A DNA stretch of 64,000 bases from AC-32 sp963754265. GTDB taxonomy: Bacteria > Actinomycetota > Thermoleophilia > Gaiellales > Gaiellaceae. Shown in pieces: positions 39,825 through 47,604 of the stretch. The position numbers and the translations under genes were made by a program. Positions within the stretch are counted from its first letter, which is position 1, and every line of letters starts with the position of its first letter. The notes below the pieces were generated by a model. That model was not told the DNA's origin. It ran no database searches and worked only from the letters and a program-made list of their open reading frames with translations. The stretch lies in assembly GCA_963754265.1 (NCBI GenBank), contig CAVWFB010000009.1, positions 124,001 to 188,000 of the forward strand, read 5' to 3'.

Positions 39825-40688
39825 CTAGGGCCAGACGCCGGCGCGGTAGACCTGGCCCTCGAGCGTCCGGCCGAACATCCCCTCCAGCCAGGTCGAGATC
39901 GCGATGAGCGCGTCGAGGTCGACGCCGGTCGCGACCCCCTCGCGCTCAAGCAGGTAGACGAGGTCCTCGGTTGCCACGTTGCCGCTCGCCCGCGGCGCGT
40001 ACGGACAGCCGCCGAGCCCGCCGACCGACGAATCCAGGACCTCGGCGCCCACCTCGAGCGCCGCGAGCGCGTTTGCGTAGCCGGTGTTGCGCGTGTTGTG
40101 CCCGTGAAAGCCGGTGCGCTTGCCGAGGCCCCGCACGCGCTCGACGAGGCGGCGCACCTGTGCGGGGCCGGCGACACCGATCGTGTCGGCCAGGACGACC
40201 TCGTCTGCATCGAGCCGCTCCGCGAGCGCGACGACCTCGCCGGCGTCCACCTCGCCCTCGAACGGACAGCCGAAGGCCACCGAGATCGTGACCGTCGCCG
40301 GCTCCTTCGACGCCGCGAGAATCGCCTCCACCTGCGCCAGCGCCTCATCGCGCGACATCTCTCCGTTCCGGCGGTTGAAGCTCTCCGTGGCACCGAGCGT
40401 GACGTTGACGCGGTCGAGCCCCGACGCGGCGAAGCGCTCGTAACCCCTTGCGTTCAGGACGAGCCCCGAGTACTCGGTCCCGTCGCGGCGCTCGATCGCG
40501 GCCGCGACGTCCTCGGCCCCGGCCATCTGCGGCACGCGCTCGGCGCGCACGAAGCTGGCGGCCTCGACGCGAGGGAGTCCCGCGGCGGCCAGCCGGTTGA
40601 CGAGCTCCGCCCGCACGGCCGGCTCCAGTGTCTCGGCCTCGTTCTGGAGGCCGTCGCGGGGACCGACGTCGCAGAGCGTGAGCGCCAA
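39825..40688 (-). CDS. mvaB: Hydroxymethylglutaryl-CoA lyase
   Basis: A 287-residue TIM-barrel enzyme that splits HMG-CoA into acetoacetate and acetyl-CoA at the end of leucine breakdown. The N-terminal DVGPRDGLQNE motif, the metal ligands in GHNTRNTGYANALAALEVGA and the catalytic Cys in GGLGGCPYAPRASGNVATEDLVYLL (about residue 227; motif split here by position) are all present. The start TTG 40688 follows directly on the TAG of the PPOX gene. A homocitrate-synthase-type activity is less likely given the Cys loop. Confidence 0.9.
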   Translation of the reverse strand: MALTLCDVGPRDGLQNEAETLEPAVRAELVNRLAAAGLPRVEAASFVRAERVPQMAGAEDVAAAIERRDGTEYSGLVLNARGYERFAASGLDRVNVTLGATESFNRRNGEMSRDEALAQVEAILAASKEPATVTISVAFGCPFEGEVDAGEVVALAERLDADEVVLADTIGVAGPAQVRRLVERVRGLGKRTGFHGHNTRNTGYANALAALEVGAEVLDSSVGGLGGCPYAPRASGNVATEDLVYLLEREGVATGVDLDALIAISTWLEGMFGRTLEGQVYRAGVWP

Positions 40689-41090
40689 CTATTCGTCGAA
40701 GCCGTACGAGTCGACGTGATCGGGCTTGATGCGGACCTTGATCCGTTGCTCATCCGGCTTGCGCCAGGGGTACTCATCCTTGCCGAGGTACTTCTTCGCG
40801 AGCTTGTCGATCTGGTCGTCGGCGCCCTCGGTCGTGAGCTCTGCGTTGCCGCTGACGGCGAGCCAGCGGTACGTGTCCTCAGGGTCGACCACGAGCAGAG
40901 AGACACGCGGGTCCCTGCGCAGGTGCCGCTCCTTCGCGCGGCCGGCCGCCGTGTTGAACAGCACCTCGTCCGTGTCGGTGTCGACCCAGACGATCGTCGA
41001 ATGGGGCGAGCCGTCGTCGCGCAGGGTGGTGAGCGTGCCCACGAAGGGCTGCTCCAGGAACTTGCGCTGCTTGTCGTTCAAAGTCGTCAT
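40689..41090 (-). CDS. PPOX-class (pyridoxamine 5'-phosphate oxidase-like) flavin/F420-binding protein
   Basis: A 133-residue split-barrel protein. TLNDKQRKFLEQPFVGTLTTLRDDGSPHSTIVWVD is the family start, VLFNTAAGRAKERHLRRDPRVSLLVVDPED the cofactor-binding middle part, and a DEYPWRKPDEQRIKVRIKPDHV end follows (three separate motifs). In actinobacteria this size class often binds F420 and reduces or oxidises small molecules. ATG 41090 has a good AAGGAG ribosome binding site. It is upstream of and next to mvaB; a functional tie is not obvious. Confidence 0.85.
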   Translation of the reverse strand: MTTLNDKQRKFLEQPFVGTLTTLRDDGSPHSTIVWVDTDTDEVLFNTAAGRAKERHLRRDPRVSLLVVDPEDTYRWLAVSGNAELTTEGADDQIDKLAKKYLGKDEYPWRKPDEQRIKVRIKPDHVDSYGFDE

Positions 41091-41123
41091 CGCACTCCTT
41101 TTCTCGCTTAGGCTAGTCGCTCG

Positions 41124-42203
41124 ATGGGAGCCGCCGTCCTCGTCGGTACCCGCAAGGGGCTCTTCGTGCTCACCAGCGACGAAACTCGCCGCAACTGGAG
41201 CGTGGAGGGACCGCACCTCACCGGTTGGGAGGTCTTCCACGCGATGCGCGACCCGCGCACCGGCGTCGTCCACGCGGCCACGAACAACTGGGTGTACGGC
41301 GCGACGGCGCACCGCTCGCCCGACCTCGGCGAGTCCTGGGAGCGCGCCGAGGGCATCGGCCTTCCCGAGGAGAGCGGCCTCACCTGGGAGAAGTCGTGGC
41401 ACGTCGAGCCGGGTCATGCCGACGAGCCGGAGACGCTCTGGCTCGGCGGCACACCGGGCGCGCTCTTCCGCAGCGGCGACGGCGGCTCGACCTGGGAGCC
41501 CGTCCAGTCGGTGATCGGGCATCCGACGCGGGAGAAGTGGAACCCCGGCGCTGGCGGCCTCTGCTGCCACTCGATCCAGGTCGACCCGTCAGACCCGCAA
41601 CGGCTCTACATCGCGATCTCGGCCGCGGGCGCCTTCCGCAGCGACGACGGCGGCGAATCCTGGGAGCCCAAGAACACCGGCGTCGCGGCCGACTTCTTCC
41701 CCGACGACAACTTCCCCGAGGTCGGCCAGTGCGTGCACAAGCTGCTCGTGCACCCGGCGAAACCGGAGCGCCTGTGGCAGCAGAACCACTGCGGCGTCTA
41801 CCGCTCGGACGACCGCGGCGACACGTGGGAGCGCCTCGAGGGGAACGGCCTCCCGAGCGGGTTCGGCTTCCCGATCGCGCTCGACCCTGCCGACCCCGAC
41901 ACGGCCTTCGTCGTCCCCGAGGAGGGGGCGGAGAACCGGGTCACCCCGGGCGGGCGGCTCGGCGTCTATCGCACCCGGGACGGCGGCGCCTCCTGGGAGC
42001 TGCTCGAAAACGGCCTGCCGCAGCAGGCGTGGCAGTCGGTGATGCGAGAGGGCATGAGCTTCGACCGGCTCGACCCGGTCGGGATCTACCTCGGCACCCA
42101 GAGCGGGTCGGTGTGGGTCTCGCCCGACGCCGGCGGCGAGTGGATCGAGGCGGCCGCGTACCTGCCGACGGTCCTCTCCGTCGAGGCGGCCGAGTGGCCG
42201 TGA
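41124..42203 (+). CDS. Asp-box (BNR) repeat beta-propeller protein
   Basis: A 359-residue cytoplasmic protein, with no signal peptide, predicted to be a beta-propeller. Six Asp-box motifs (SxDxGxxW type) are visible: SPDLGESW, SGDGGSTW, SDDGGESW, SDDRGDTW, TRDGGASW and SPDAGGEW. Such propellers occur in sialidases and photosystem assembly or scaffold proteins, but the sialidase catalytic residues (an FRIP motif) are missing, so hydrolase activity is not supported. The ATG at 41124 follows TAGGCT by nine bases. Its stop overlaps by four bases the GTG of a MoaD/ThiS-like gene, implying coupled expression. Confidence 0.8.
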   Translation: MGAAVLVGTRKGLFVLTSDETRRNWSVEGPHLTGWEVFHAMRDPRTGVVHAATNNWVYGATAHRSPDLGESWERAEGIGLPEESGLTWEKSWHVEPGHADEPETLWLGGTPGALFRSGDGGSTWEPVQSVIGHPTREKWNPGAGGLCCHSIQVDPSDPQRLYIAISAAGAFRSDDGGESWEPKNTGVAADFFPDDNFPEVGQCVHKLLVHPAKPERLWQQNHCGVYRSDDRGDTWERLEGNGLPSGFGFPIALDPADPDTAFVVPEEGAENRVTPGGRLGVYRTRDGGASWELLENGLPQQAWQSVMREGMSFDRLDPVGIYLGTQSGSVWVSPDAGGEWIEAAAYLPTVLSVEAAEWP

Positions 42204-42442
42204 TCCTCCTCCCGTCGCTGCTTGCGCGGGAAGCGGGCGGCGAAGGTCGCTTCGAGATCGACGCGCCGACCGTGCGCGACGCGCTGCGGGAACTGCCGGT
42301 CCGCGACCTCCTCTTCGACGAGCGCGGCGAGCTGCGGCCGCTCGTGAACGTCTACGTGAACAGCGTGCAGGCCGACGACCTCGAGGCGCCGCTCGAGCCG
42401 GAGACGGAGATCCGGCTCGTCGCCGCCGTCGCCGGCGGCTGA
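42200..42442 (+). CDS. MoaD/ThiS-like ubiquitin-fold protein with C-terminal Gly-Gly
   Basis: An 80-residue beta-grasp protein. ILLPSLLAREAGGEGRFEID at the start, TVRDALRELPVRDLLF, LVNVYVNSVQADDLEAPL and the end EIRLVAAVAGG fit the ThiS/MoaD family, with the essential terminal Gly-Gly at the last two residues. Such proteins are adenylated by an E1-like enzyme and carry sulfur (molybdopterin, thiamin, cysteine) or are attached to proteins as small modifiers. The GTG at 42200 overlaps the upstream stop (GTGA); GTG 42194 is an alternative. No E1-like gene is adjacent. Its partner here is the Asp-box propeller protein. Confidence 0.8.
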   Translation: MILLPSLLAREAGGEGRFEIDAPTVRDALRELPVRDLLFDERGELRPLVNVYVNSVQADDLEAPLEPETEIRLVAAVAGG

Positions 42443-42450
42443 GGCCGCTC

Positions 42451-43722
42451 TCAGGCCAGCGCCCGGATCGCCCGTAGCGTCCGGTCGACCTCGGCAGGCG
42501 TGTTGAGGATGCTCGGGGCCACCCGGGCGAGCGCATCCGCATAGGGCGTGACGGTGGCGATGATCCCGCGCCGGAGCAGCCGGTCGACGACCTCTGCCGG
42601 CGGCATTCCCTGTACTCCGAAGCAGACGAGCCCGGCAGACAGCGACGGCGAGCGGGGCGTGCGGAGGCTCACGTGCCGCATCGCGGCGAGGCCCGACTTG
42701 AATCGGCTGTTGAGCATGTGCGTCCGGGCCGCGATCCGCGGCTTCCCGATGCGCTGGTGGAACCGAAACGCCTCTGCCAGGGCCCAGCGGTGCTCGAACG
42801 AGTGGAAGCCGCCCGGGGTCATCGCGCCGCCCGGCGTGCCCGAGACGGTGAAGGACGGGATGGTGTGCGTCACGTGCTGCCACGCCCCCGGCCTTCCCCA
42901 GACGAGCCCTGTGCCGCGCGGGCCGAAGAGCCACTTGTGGCAGCCCGTCGCGAAGAAGTCGCACCCGAGATCCGGTAGCCGAACGCTCTCGATCCCGAAC
43001 CCGTGGACGCCGTCGACGCAGAAGAGGATCCGGTCGGCCTCGGGCCGGCCGCGGTTCAGAGGAGCGAGCGCCCGTGCGATGGCGTTGATCGGGAGCTTGA
43101 CGCCGGTGCTCGAGTGCACCCAGGTCAGCGCGACAACACGCGTGCGCGGCGTGACGGCGGAAACGACCCGCTTCACCACCTCGTCGGCCGAGGCGGCGGC
43201 GCTCTGGTCGTAGAGCGGGATCTTCCGCAGAGACGCGCCGGTGCGAGCTGCCTTCAGCTCGAGCGCGTCGTGAGTGACGAAGAAGTCGTGGGTCGAGGTG
43301 AGCAGCTCCTGGTCAGCGCGAACGTGGATGCCGTTGTAGAGGAGCGCGAGGCCCATCGTCGTGCTGTCGGTGAGCGCGATGTCGGCAGGGCGGGCACCCG
43401 TGTAGGCGGCCGCGGCGGCGAGCACGGCCGCCTCGCGCCGCACCTCCTGCCCGTGCAGGTAGCCGACCGGGTCGGCGTCGAAGGCCCGGCGGTGCCGCTC
43501 GATCGCGGCGCGCACCGGCGCCGGGTGCGAGGCGAGGAGGAAGGCCCCGAGGTGGACGCGGTCGCGCCGAAGGCGGAACTGCGAGCGCACGCCGCGCCAG
43601 GTGAGCGGCGTCGCACGCGACTCGACGTCTGGGCCCGCGGCGAGCGCCTCCGGTCCGAGCACGGCTGCTGCGGCGAGCGTCAACCCGCCGCGCGCGAGGA
43701 AGTCTCGACGGTCGAGAGCCAC
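42451..43722 (-). CDS. Tat-exported class V aminotransferase-fold PLP enzyme (CefD/NifS-like)
   Basis: A 423-residue PLP enzyme with a twin-arginine signal: RRDFLARGG at residues 5-13 followed by a hydrophobic stretch to about residue 28. The PLP Lys is in GCHKWLFGPRGTG (about residue 262) and the Asp of VDGVHGFG binds the ring nitrogen. The fold resembles isopenicillin N epimerase, kynureninase and cysteine desulfurase; the substrate is not known. Export of a folded PLP enzyme fits Tat use. It is the third gene after the nicotinamidase-like and MFS genes on the same strand, 30 bases behind the latter. Confidence 0.82.
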   Translation of the reverse strand: MALDRRDFLARGGLTLAAAAVLGPEALAAGPDVESRATPLTWRGVRSQFRLRRDRVHLGAFLLASHPAPVRAAIERHRRAFDADPVGYLHGQEVRREAAVLAAAAAYTGARPADIALTDSTTMGLALLYNGIHVRADQELLTSTHDFFVTHDALELKAARTGASLRKIPLYDQSAAASADEVVKRVVSAVTPRTRVVALTWVHSSTGVKLPINAIARALAPLNRGRPEADRILFCVDGVHGFGIESVRLPDLGCDFFATGCHKWLFGPRGTGLVWGRPGAWQHVTHTIPSFTVSGTPGGAMTPGGFHSFEHRWALAEAFRFHQRIGKPRIAARTHMLNSRFKSGLAAMRHVSLRTPRSPSLSAGLVCFGVQGMPPAEVVDRLLRRGIIATVTPYADALARVAPSILNTPAEVDRTLRAIRALA

Positions 43723-43752
43723 TGACCCCGACCGATCGTAGACGGAAACGGC

Positions 43753-45090
43753 TCAGGCCAGCTTGTGCCCGCGCGTCTCGCGCCCGAAGATCGCCGCCAC
43801 GATTCCGCCGGCGGCCATCACGATCGCGACGAACGTGAGCGACCAGGTCGTGCTCCCGGTCGCGTCCTTGAGGTTCCCGAAGATGTACGGCCCGGCGATC
43901 GCGGCCGTCTTCCCGACTCCTTCCATCACGCCGAAGGTGGTCGAGCGCAGCCGCGTCGGGAAGAGCTCCGCCGTGTACGGATAGACCGCGCCCCAGGCGC
44001 CGAGGTTGAAGAAGCCGACGAAGAAGAGCGCGGTCACGTAGACGCTCTCGGAGTCGGCGACTGCGAAGGCGTACGCGGAGATGCCGCCCAAGATGAGGAA
44101 CGCCGCCAGGGTCGGCTTGCGCCCGATCCGCTCGACGAGCCAGATCGCCGCCCCGTAGCCCGGGAACTGCGAGAGCGCGCTCAGGGCAAGGAGCAGGTAC
44201 ACGTTGATCGAGAAGTTCTTCTCGGCCTGGAGCACGAACGGGAGCCAGAGGAACAGGCCGTAGTACGAGATGTTGAGCGCGATCCAGATGAGCGCGGTCG
44301 TAACCGCTCGGCCGCGCCAGCGCGGCTCGACGAGCTCGCGGGCAGACGACTCGGTCTCCTCGGGCGCCGTGAAGTCATTCGCCTTGACGGGCTTGCCGGT
44401 GATCTCGGTGAGCACCTCGGCCGCCTCCTCGTCGCGGCCGCGGCGCGCCAGGAAGTAGGGGCTCTCAGGGAGCGAGCGACGCGCGATGAAGGCCAGGAAG
44501 GCCGGGAACGAGGCCGCGAGGAAGAGCCAGCGCCAGCTCGAGTCGCCGCCGATCGAGTGGCCGATGAAGATCCAGGAGAGGCCGGTGGCGAGCAGGAGCC
44601 CGACCGGCCACCAGAAGTCGAGGAAGACGAGCAGCCGCCCTCGCCGCTGAGGCGGCAGGTACTCGGTCAGCATCGCCGGGTCGACGACGAGCATCCCGCC
44701 GATGCCGAGCCCGGCGAGGAAGCGGAACGTCATCACCGACCAGGGACCCCACGAGAGCGCCGTCAGGGCGGTGAAGGACGCGTACCAGAGGATCGAGTAC
44801 TGGAAGATCGCCCGGCGCCCGATCCGGTCGGCGAGCCGCCCGAGCACGAGCGAGCCGCAGAGGGAGCCTGCGAGAGCCGCGCTGTTGACGAGCCCCTGCA
44901 TCGCCCCGCTGAGATTCCACTTGGCGGCGAAGATCGGCGCCACGAAGCCCACGAGCAGGATCTCCATCGCGACGAAGGTCCAGGCGGCGCCCGTGACGAG
45001 GATCGCCCGCTTGTGAAAGCTCGAGAGGCCGCCCTCCCGAAGGACCTGCTCGACGTCCCGCGGGGCCGGGACTGCGACTGCGCTCGTCAT
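43753..45090 (-). CDS. MFS transporter, SP/SV2-like subfamily (possible niacin transporter)
   Basis: A 445-residue transporter with 12 membrane segments. The loop 2-3 motif GRLADRIGRRAIF, the sugar-porter-type PESPYFLARRGR segment after helix 6 and the second-half LVERIGRKPTLAAF place it in the SP/SV2-related MFS group, which includes NiaP niacin transporters. ATG 45090 is chosen; TTG 45096 is possible. It begins 12 bases after the nicotinamidase-like gene, so the two are one operon. Niacin transport is inferred from this and from the divergent NrtR-type regulator, not from diagnostic residues. Confidence 0.8.
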   Translation of the reverse strand: MTSAVAVPAPRDVEQVLREGGLSSFHKRAILVTGAAWTFVAMEILLVGFVAPIFAAKWNLSGAMQGLVNSAALAGSLCGSLVLGRLADRIGRRAIFQYSILWYASFTALTALSWGPWSVMTFRFLAGLGIGGMLVVDPAMLTEYLPPQRRGRLLVFLDFWWPVGLLLATGLSWIFIGHSIGGDSSWRWLFLAASFPAFLAFIARRSLPESPYFLARRGRDEEAAEVLTEITGKPVKANDFTAPEETESSARELVEPRWRGRAVTTALIWIALNISYYGLFLWLPFVLQAEKNFSINVYLLLALSALSQFPGYGAAIWLVERIGRKPTLAAFLILGGISAYAFAVADSESVYVTALFFVGFFNLGAWGAVYPYTAELFPTRLRSTTFGVMEGVGKTAAIAGPYIFGNLKDATGSTTWSLTFVAIVMAAGGIVAAIFGRETRGHKLA

Positions 45091-45102
45091 CGGCAAGCTG
45101 CG

Positions 45103-45651
45103 CTAGGCGGCGGCGCCAGAGGGAACGGCCGCCAGCTCGTCCACGGTCGTGATCTCCGCCCCGTACGCCATCTCCAGGTACGCGAGCGCCTCGTCCTCGT
45201 CGACGCCTTCGAAGGCGCGGACGGCGTCGCGCGGCACGAAGATCCGGTAGCCGCGGGTCAGCGCCTCATACGAGCAATGCCGAACGCAGATGTGCGTGTG
45301 CTGCCCGGCGATCACGACCTCGTCGACGCCACGCTCGGTGAGCTGCTCGTCGAGCCCGGTGCCCTCGAAGGCGCCGTAGTGGCGCTTGGGCGAGACGATC
45401 TCGCCTTCGCGTGGCTCGAGCTGCGGGATCACCTCCGCACCGCGCGTCCCGGCCATCGCATGCTCGCCCCAGACGCGCATCTCCGGGTCGCCCGGCTGGT
45501 GGGCGTCGTTCGAGAAGACGACGACCCAGCCCTCTTCGCGCGCATGCGCGAGCAACCTCTGCAGCGGTTCGATGATCGCCTGAGCCTTCGGATTGGCGAG
45601 CTGGCCGTCCACGAAGTCGTTGAGCATGTCGATGATGATCAGTGCGCGCAT
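45103..45651 (-). CDS. pncA: Isochorismatase-family cysteine hydrolase, nicotinamidase-like
   Basis: A 182-residue cysteine hydrolase. The catalytic triad is visible as Asp8 (IIIDML), Lys89 (VSPKRHYG) and Cys122 (THICVRHC). Asp49-Ala-His51 and His64 in the SNDAHQPGDPEMRVWGEH segment match the metal-binding Asp-x-His...His of nicotinamidases, which turn nicotinamide into nicotinic acid for NAD salvage. Other amidases of the family lack that metal site. The gene is divergent from an NrtR-type regulator and followed by an MFS transporter, which supports a niacin role. Confidence 0.75.
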   Translation of the reverse strand: MRALIIIDMLNDFVDGQLANPKAQAIIEPLQRLLAHAREEGWVVVFSNDAHQPGDPEMRVWGEHAMAGTRGAEVIPQLEPREGEIVSPKRHYGAFEGTGLDEQLTERGVDEVVIAGQHTHICVRHCSYEALTRGYRIFVPRDAVRAFEGVDEDEALAYLEMAYGAEITTVDELAAVPSGAAA

Positions 45652-45686
45652 CGGAATCCTCCGTTCGTTTGTGCGCCCCTTTGCGC

Positions 45687-45692
45687 TAGGTT
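45687..45692 (+). promoter_or_regulatory. -10 box (TAGGTT) for the NrtR-type gene
   Basis: TAGGTT fits TANNNT and ends exactly seven bases before GTG 45700. The 48-base divergent gap (45652-45699) is the expected place for the regulator's operator, but no obvious long palindrome could be picked out by eye. Confidence 0.4.
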
Positions 45693-45699
45693 TACGACT

Positions 45700-46401
45700 G
45701 TGGGGCGAAAACCTCGGCAGGAGTCTACCAGGGCGCGGCCGGCCCACGCCACGCTGGCCGTCGTGCTGCAGGTTCGGCAGGGCCGGCTCCAGGTGCTGCT
45801 GTGGCAGCGGGCGCGCAAGCCGTTCCTCGGCGCGTGGTCCGCCCCGGGCGGGTATCTGGAGCCGGGCGAGACGCTGGAGCAGTCCATCCGCGGCCACCTC
45901 GCGAAGAAGGTGGACGTGCGCGAGCTGGCGCACCTCGAGCAGCTCGAGATCCTGAGCGACCCGGAACGCAACCCGCTCGAATGGGAGCTCGCGACCGCCT
46001 ACCTGGGCCTGGTCCCGGCCGACCTCGACCCCGAGGTCCCCGAGGACACGCGCTGGCACCCGGTCGCGAACCTGCCCCAGCTCGCCTTCGACCACCGGGC
46101 GATCGTGCTCGCGGGCCGCGACCGCCTGCGGGCGAAGCTCTCGTACACGAACGTCGGCTTCGCGCTCGCGCCGCCGGTCTTCTCGATCTCCGAGCTACGG
46201 GAGCTCTACGTCGCGGCGCTCGGGCACGAGGTCTCGGCGACGAACCTGCAGCGAGTTCTCCTGCGACGGGGCGTGCTGGAGCGAACGGGCGAGCGGCGAG
46301 AGCCGGGCCGGGTCGGTGGGCGCCCCGCGGCGCTGTACCGCTTCCGCTCGCGGCGGCTCGAGATCACCGACCAGTTCGCAGCGCTCAGACCCCCCGGCTG
46401 A
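45700..46401 (+). CDS. nrtR: NrtR-type Nudix-winged helix transcriptional regulator
   Basis: A 233-residue protein: an N-terminal Nudix fold (about 15-135) and a C-terminal winged helix (about 150-225). The Nudix box begins GGYLEPGETLEQS but its catalytic REXXEE core reads RGHLAKK, so hydrolysis is lost. That is normal for NrtR, which uses the domain to sense ADP-ribose or related NAD metabolites. The SISELRELYVAALGHEVSATN segment and GRPAALYRF end are the NrtR DNA-binding signature. It is divergent from the nicotinamidase-like gene, its likely target. Confidence 0.85.
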   Translation: MGRKPRQESTRARPAHATLAVVLQVRQGRLQVLLWQRARKPFLGAWSAPGGYLEPGETLEQSIRGHLAKKVDVRELAHLEQLEILSDPERNPLEWELATAYLGLVPADLDPEVPEDTRWHPVANLPQLAFDHRAIVLAGRDRLRAKLSYTNVGFALAPPVFSISELRELYVAALGHEVSATNLQRVLLRRGVLERTGERREPGRVGGRPAALYRFRSRRLEITDQFAALRPPG

Positions 46402-46465
46402 GGGATGCCCGCTGCCCCCGACCGCCCCTATGGTCAGGGCGAGGCAGGGGAAGGAGGAAGGGGTC

Positions 46466-46555
46466 TTGCGGCGCTCTACGTACGGTGGGCTGGTCGTGAT
46501 GACGGCGGTGGTCGTCGCGTTCGTGGCGGTGGTCTTGACGCTCGTGCTCAGGTGA
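46466..46555 (+). CDS. 29-residue single-span membrane peptide
   Basis: TTG 46466 is preceded at six bases by an AGGAGGAAGGGG ribosome binding site. The product begins with two Arg (M-R-R-S-T-Y) and then has one hydrophobic helix (GLVVMTAVVVAFVAVVLTLV) ending in Leu-Arg. TATGGT at 46429-46434 could be a -10 box. The function is unknown; the charge pattern predicts N-terminus inside. It ends eight bases inside the 3' end of the convergent molybdoenzyme gene. Confidence 0.5.
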   Translation: MRRSTYGGLVVMTAVVVAFVAVVLTLVLR

Positions 46556-47591
46556 CGATGACGCGCACCGTCTGCACGGCGTTGTTCGAGTAGCCGCCGA
46601 GGTTCCACGTCGGCTCGAGCGGCTGCTCGTTGCCGGCCTCGTCGCGCGCGCGAGAACCCAGCACGTGCTCGCCGGGCCGCGCGTCCCAGCGGAAGCGCCA
46701 GCCCCGCCAGGCCCAGCGGCTCTCGGGCGGGTCGAGCTCTGCCTCGCCCCACGTCGCGCCGCCGTCGGCGCTCACCTCGACGCGCTCGATCGGCGCGAGC
46801 CCCGACCAGGCGCGTCCCTCGAGCAGGCACTCGCCCGCCGAGACCGTCCGGTCGCGGGTCAGGAACTCGGGGATGCCCGGCGGAACGAGCAGGGAGCGCG
46901 GCAGCATCCGCTGCAAGGGCTCGCCCGGCTCCTCTTCTTCCTGCCGTAGGCGGTACGACCAGGACTGCTGGTAGCCCTCGAACGGCCGGTCGAGGAGCTC
47001 GATCCGCTCGAGCCACTTGACGTTGGTCATGCCGTACCAGCCCGGTACGAGCAGGCGGAGCGGGAAGCCGTGCTGCGGCGGAAGCGGCGCACCGTTCATC
47101 TCGTACGCGAGGAGCACGTCGTCTCGAAGCGCCTCGTCCAGCGGGACGCTGCGCTGGAACCGCTGCTCCTCGCCGCCCTCGACGCCGCGATCGAGCCCGG
47201 TGAAGAGCACTTCGATCGTCCCCTCGGAGACGCCGGCCTCCTCGAGCAGGAGCCGAAGCGGCGTTCCGCTCCAGCTCGCCGTGCCGACGGCCTCGAGGAG
47301 CCAGGGCTGGCTCACCGGCCGCGGGTCGAGCCGGGCGCGGCCGTTCCCGGCGCACTCCATCGTCGCCGTCACCTCGAGAGTGGGCCGCGCGCGGAGGTCG
47401 TCGAGCCCGAGCGAGAGCTCTTGCGCGCCGGCGACCGTGAGGCGCCAATCCGCCGCGTCGACCACGGGCACGTCGTAGTGGATCAGCAGGTAGTGGAGGC
47501 CGACCGGCGTGATCGGGAAGCGAAGCGCCTCGAGCGGCATGCCGTGGTTTCGCGCCGCGAGCTGGAGCTCCTCGAGGCTGATGCCTTCCAC
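46548..47591 (-). CDS. Sulfite oxidase-like molybdopterin enzyme
   Basis: A 347-residue protein with an oxidoreductase molybdopterin-binding domain (about residues 25-215) and a Mo-co dimerisation domain (about 225-345). The Mo-ligand Cys is in TATMECAGNGR (about residue 79), and the HGFPLRLLVPGWYGMTNVKWL motif follows. Such enzymes oxidise sulfite or reduce oxidised methionine or other S/N-oxides. No Tat or other signal is seen, so it should be cytoplasmic unless the start is mis-set. GTG 47591 lies 13 bases after the ABC ATPase stop; an upstream GTG at 47627 would overlap it. Confidence 0.85.
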   Translation of the reverse strand: MEGISLEELQLAARNHGMPLEALRFPITPVGLHYLLIHYDVPVVDAADWRLTVAGAQELSLGLDDLRARPTLEVTATMECAGNGRARLDPRPVSQPWLLEAVGTASWSGTPLRLLLEEAGVSEGTIEVLFTGLDRGVEGGEEQRFQRSVPLDEALRDDVLLAYEMNGAPLPPQHGFPLRLLVPGWYGMTNVKWLERIELLDRPFEGYQQSWSYRLRQEEEEPGEPLQRMLPRSLLVPPGIPEFLTRDRTVSAGECLLEGRAWSGLAPIERVEVSADGGATWGEAELDPPESRWAWRGWRFRWDARPGEHVLGSRARDEAGNEQPLEPTWNLGGYSNNAVQTVRVIVT

Positions 47592-47604
47592 CGGCGCCAG
47601 CCTA

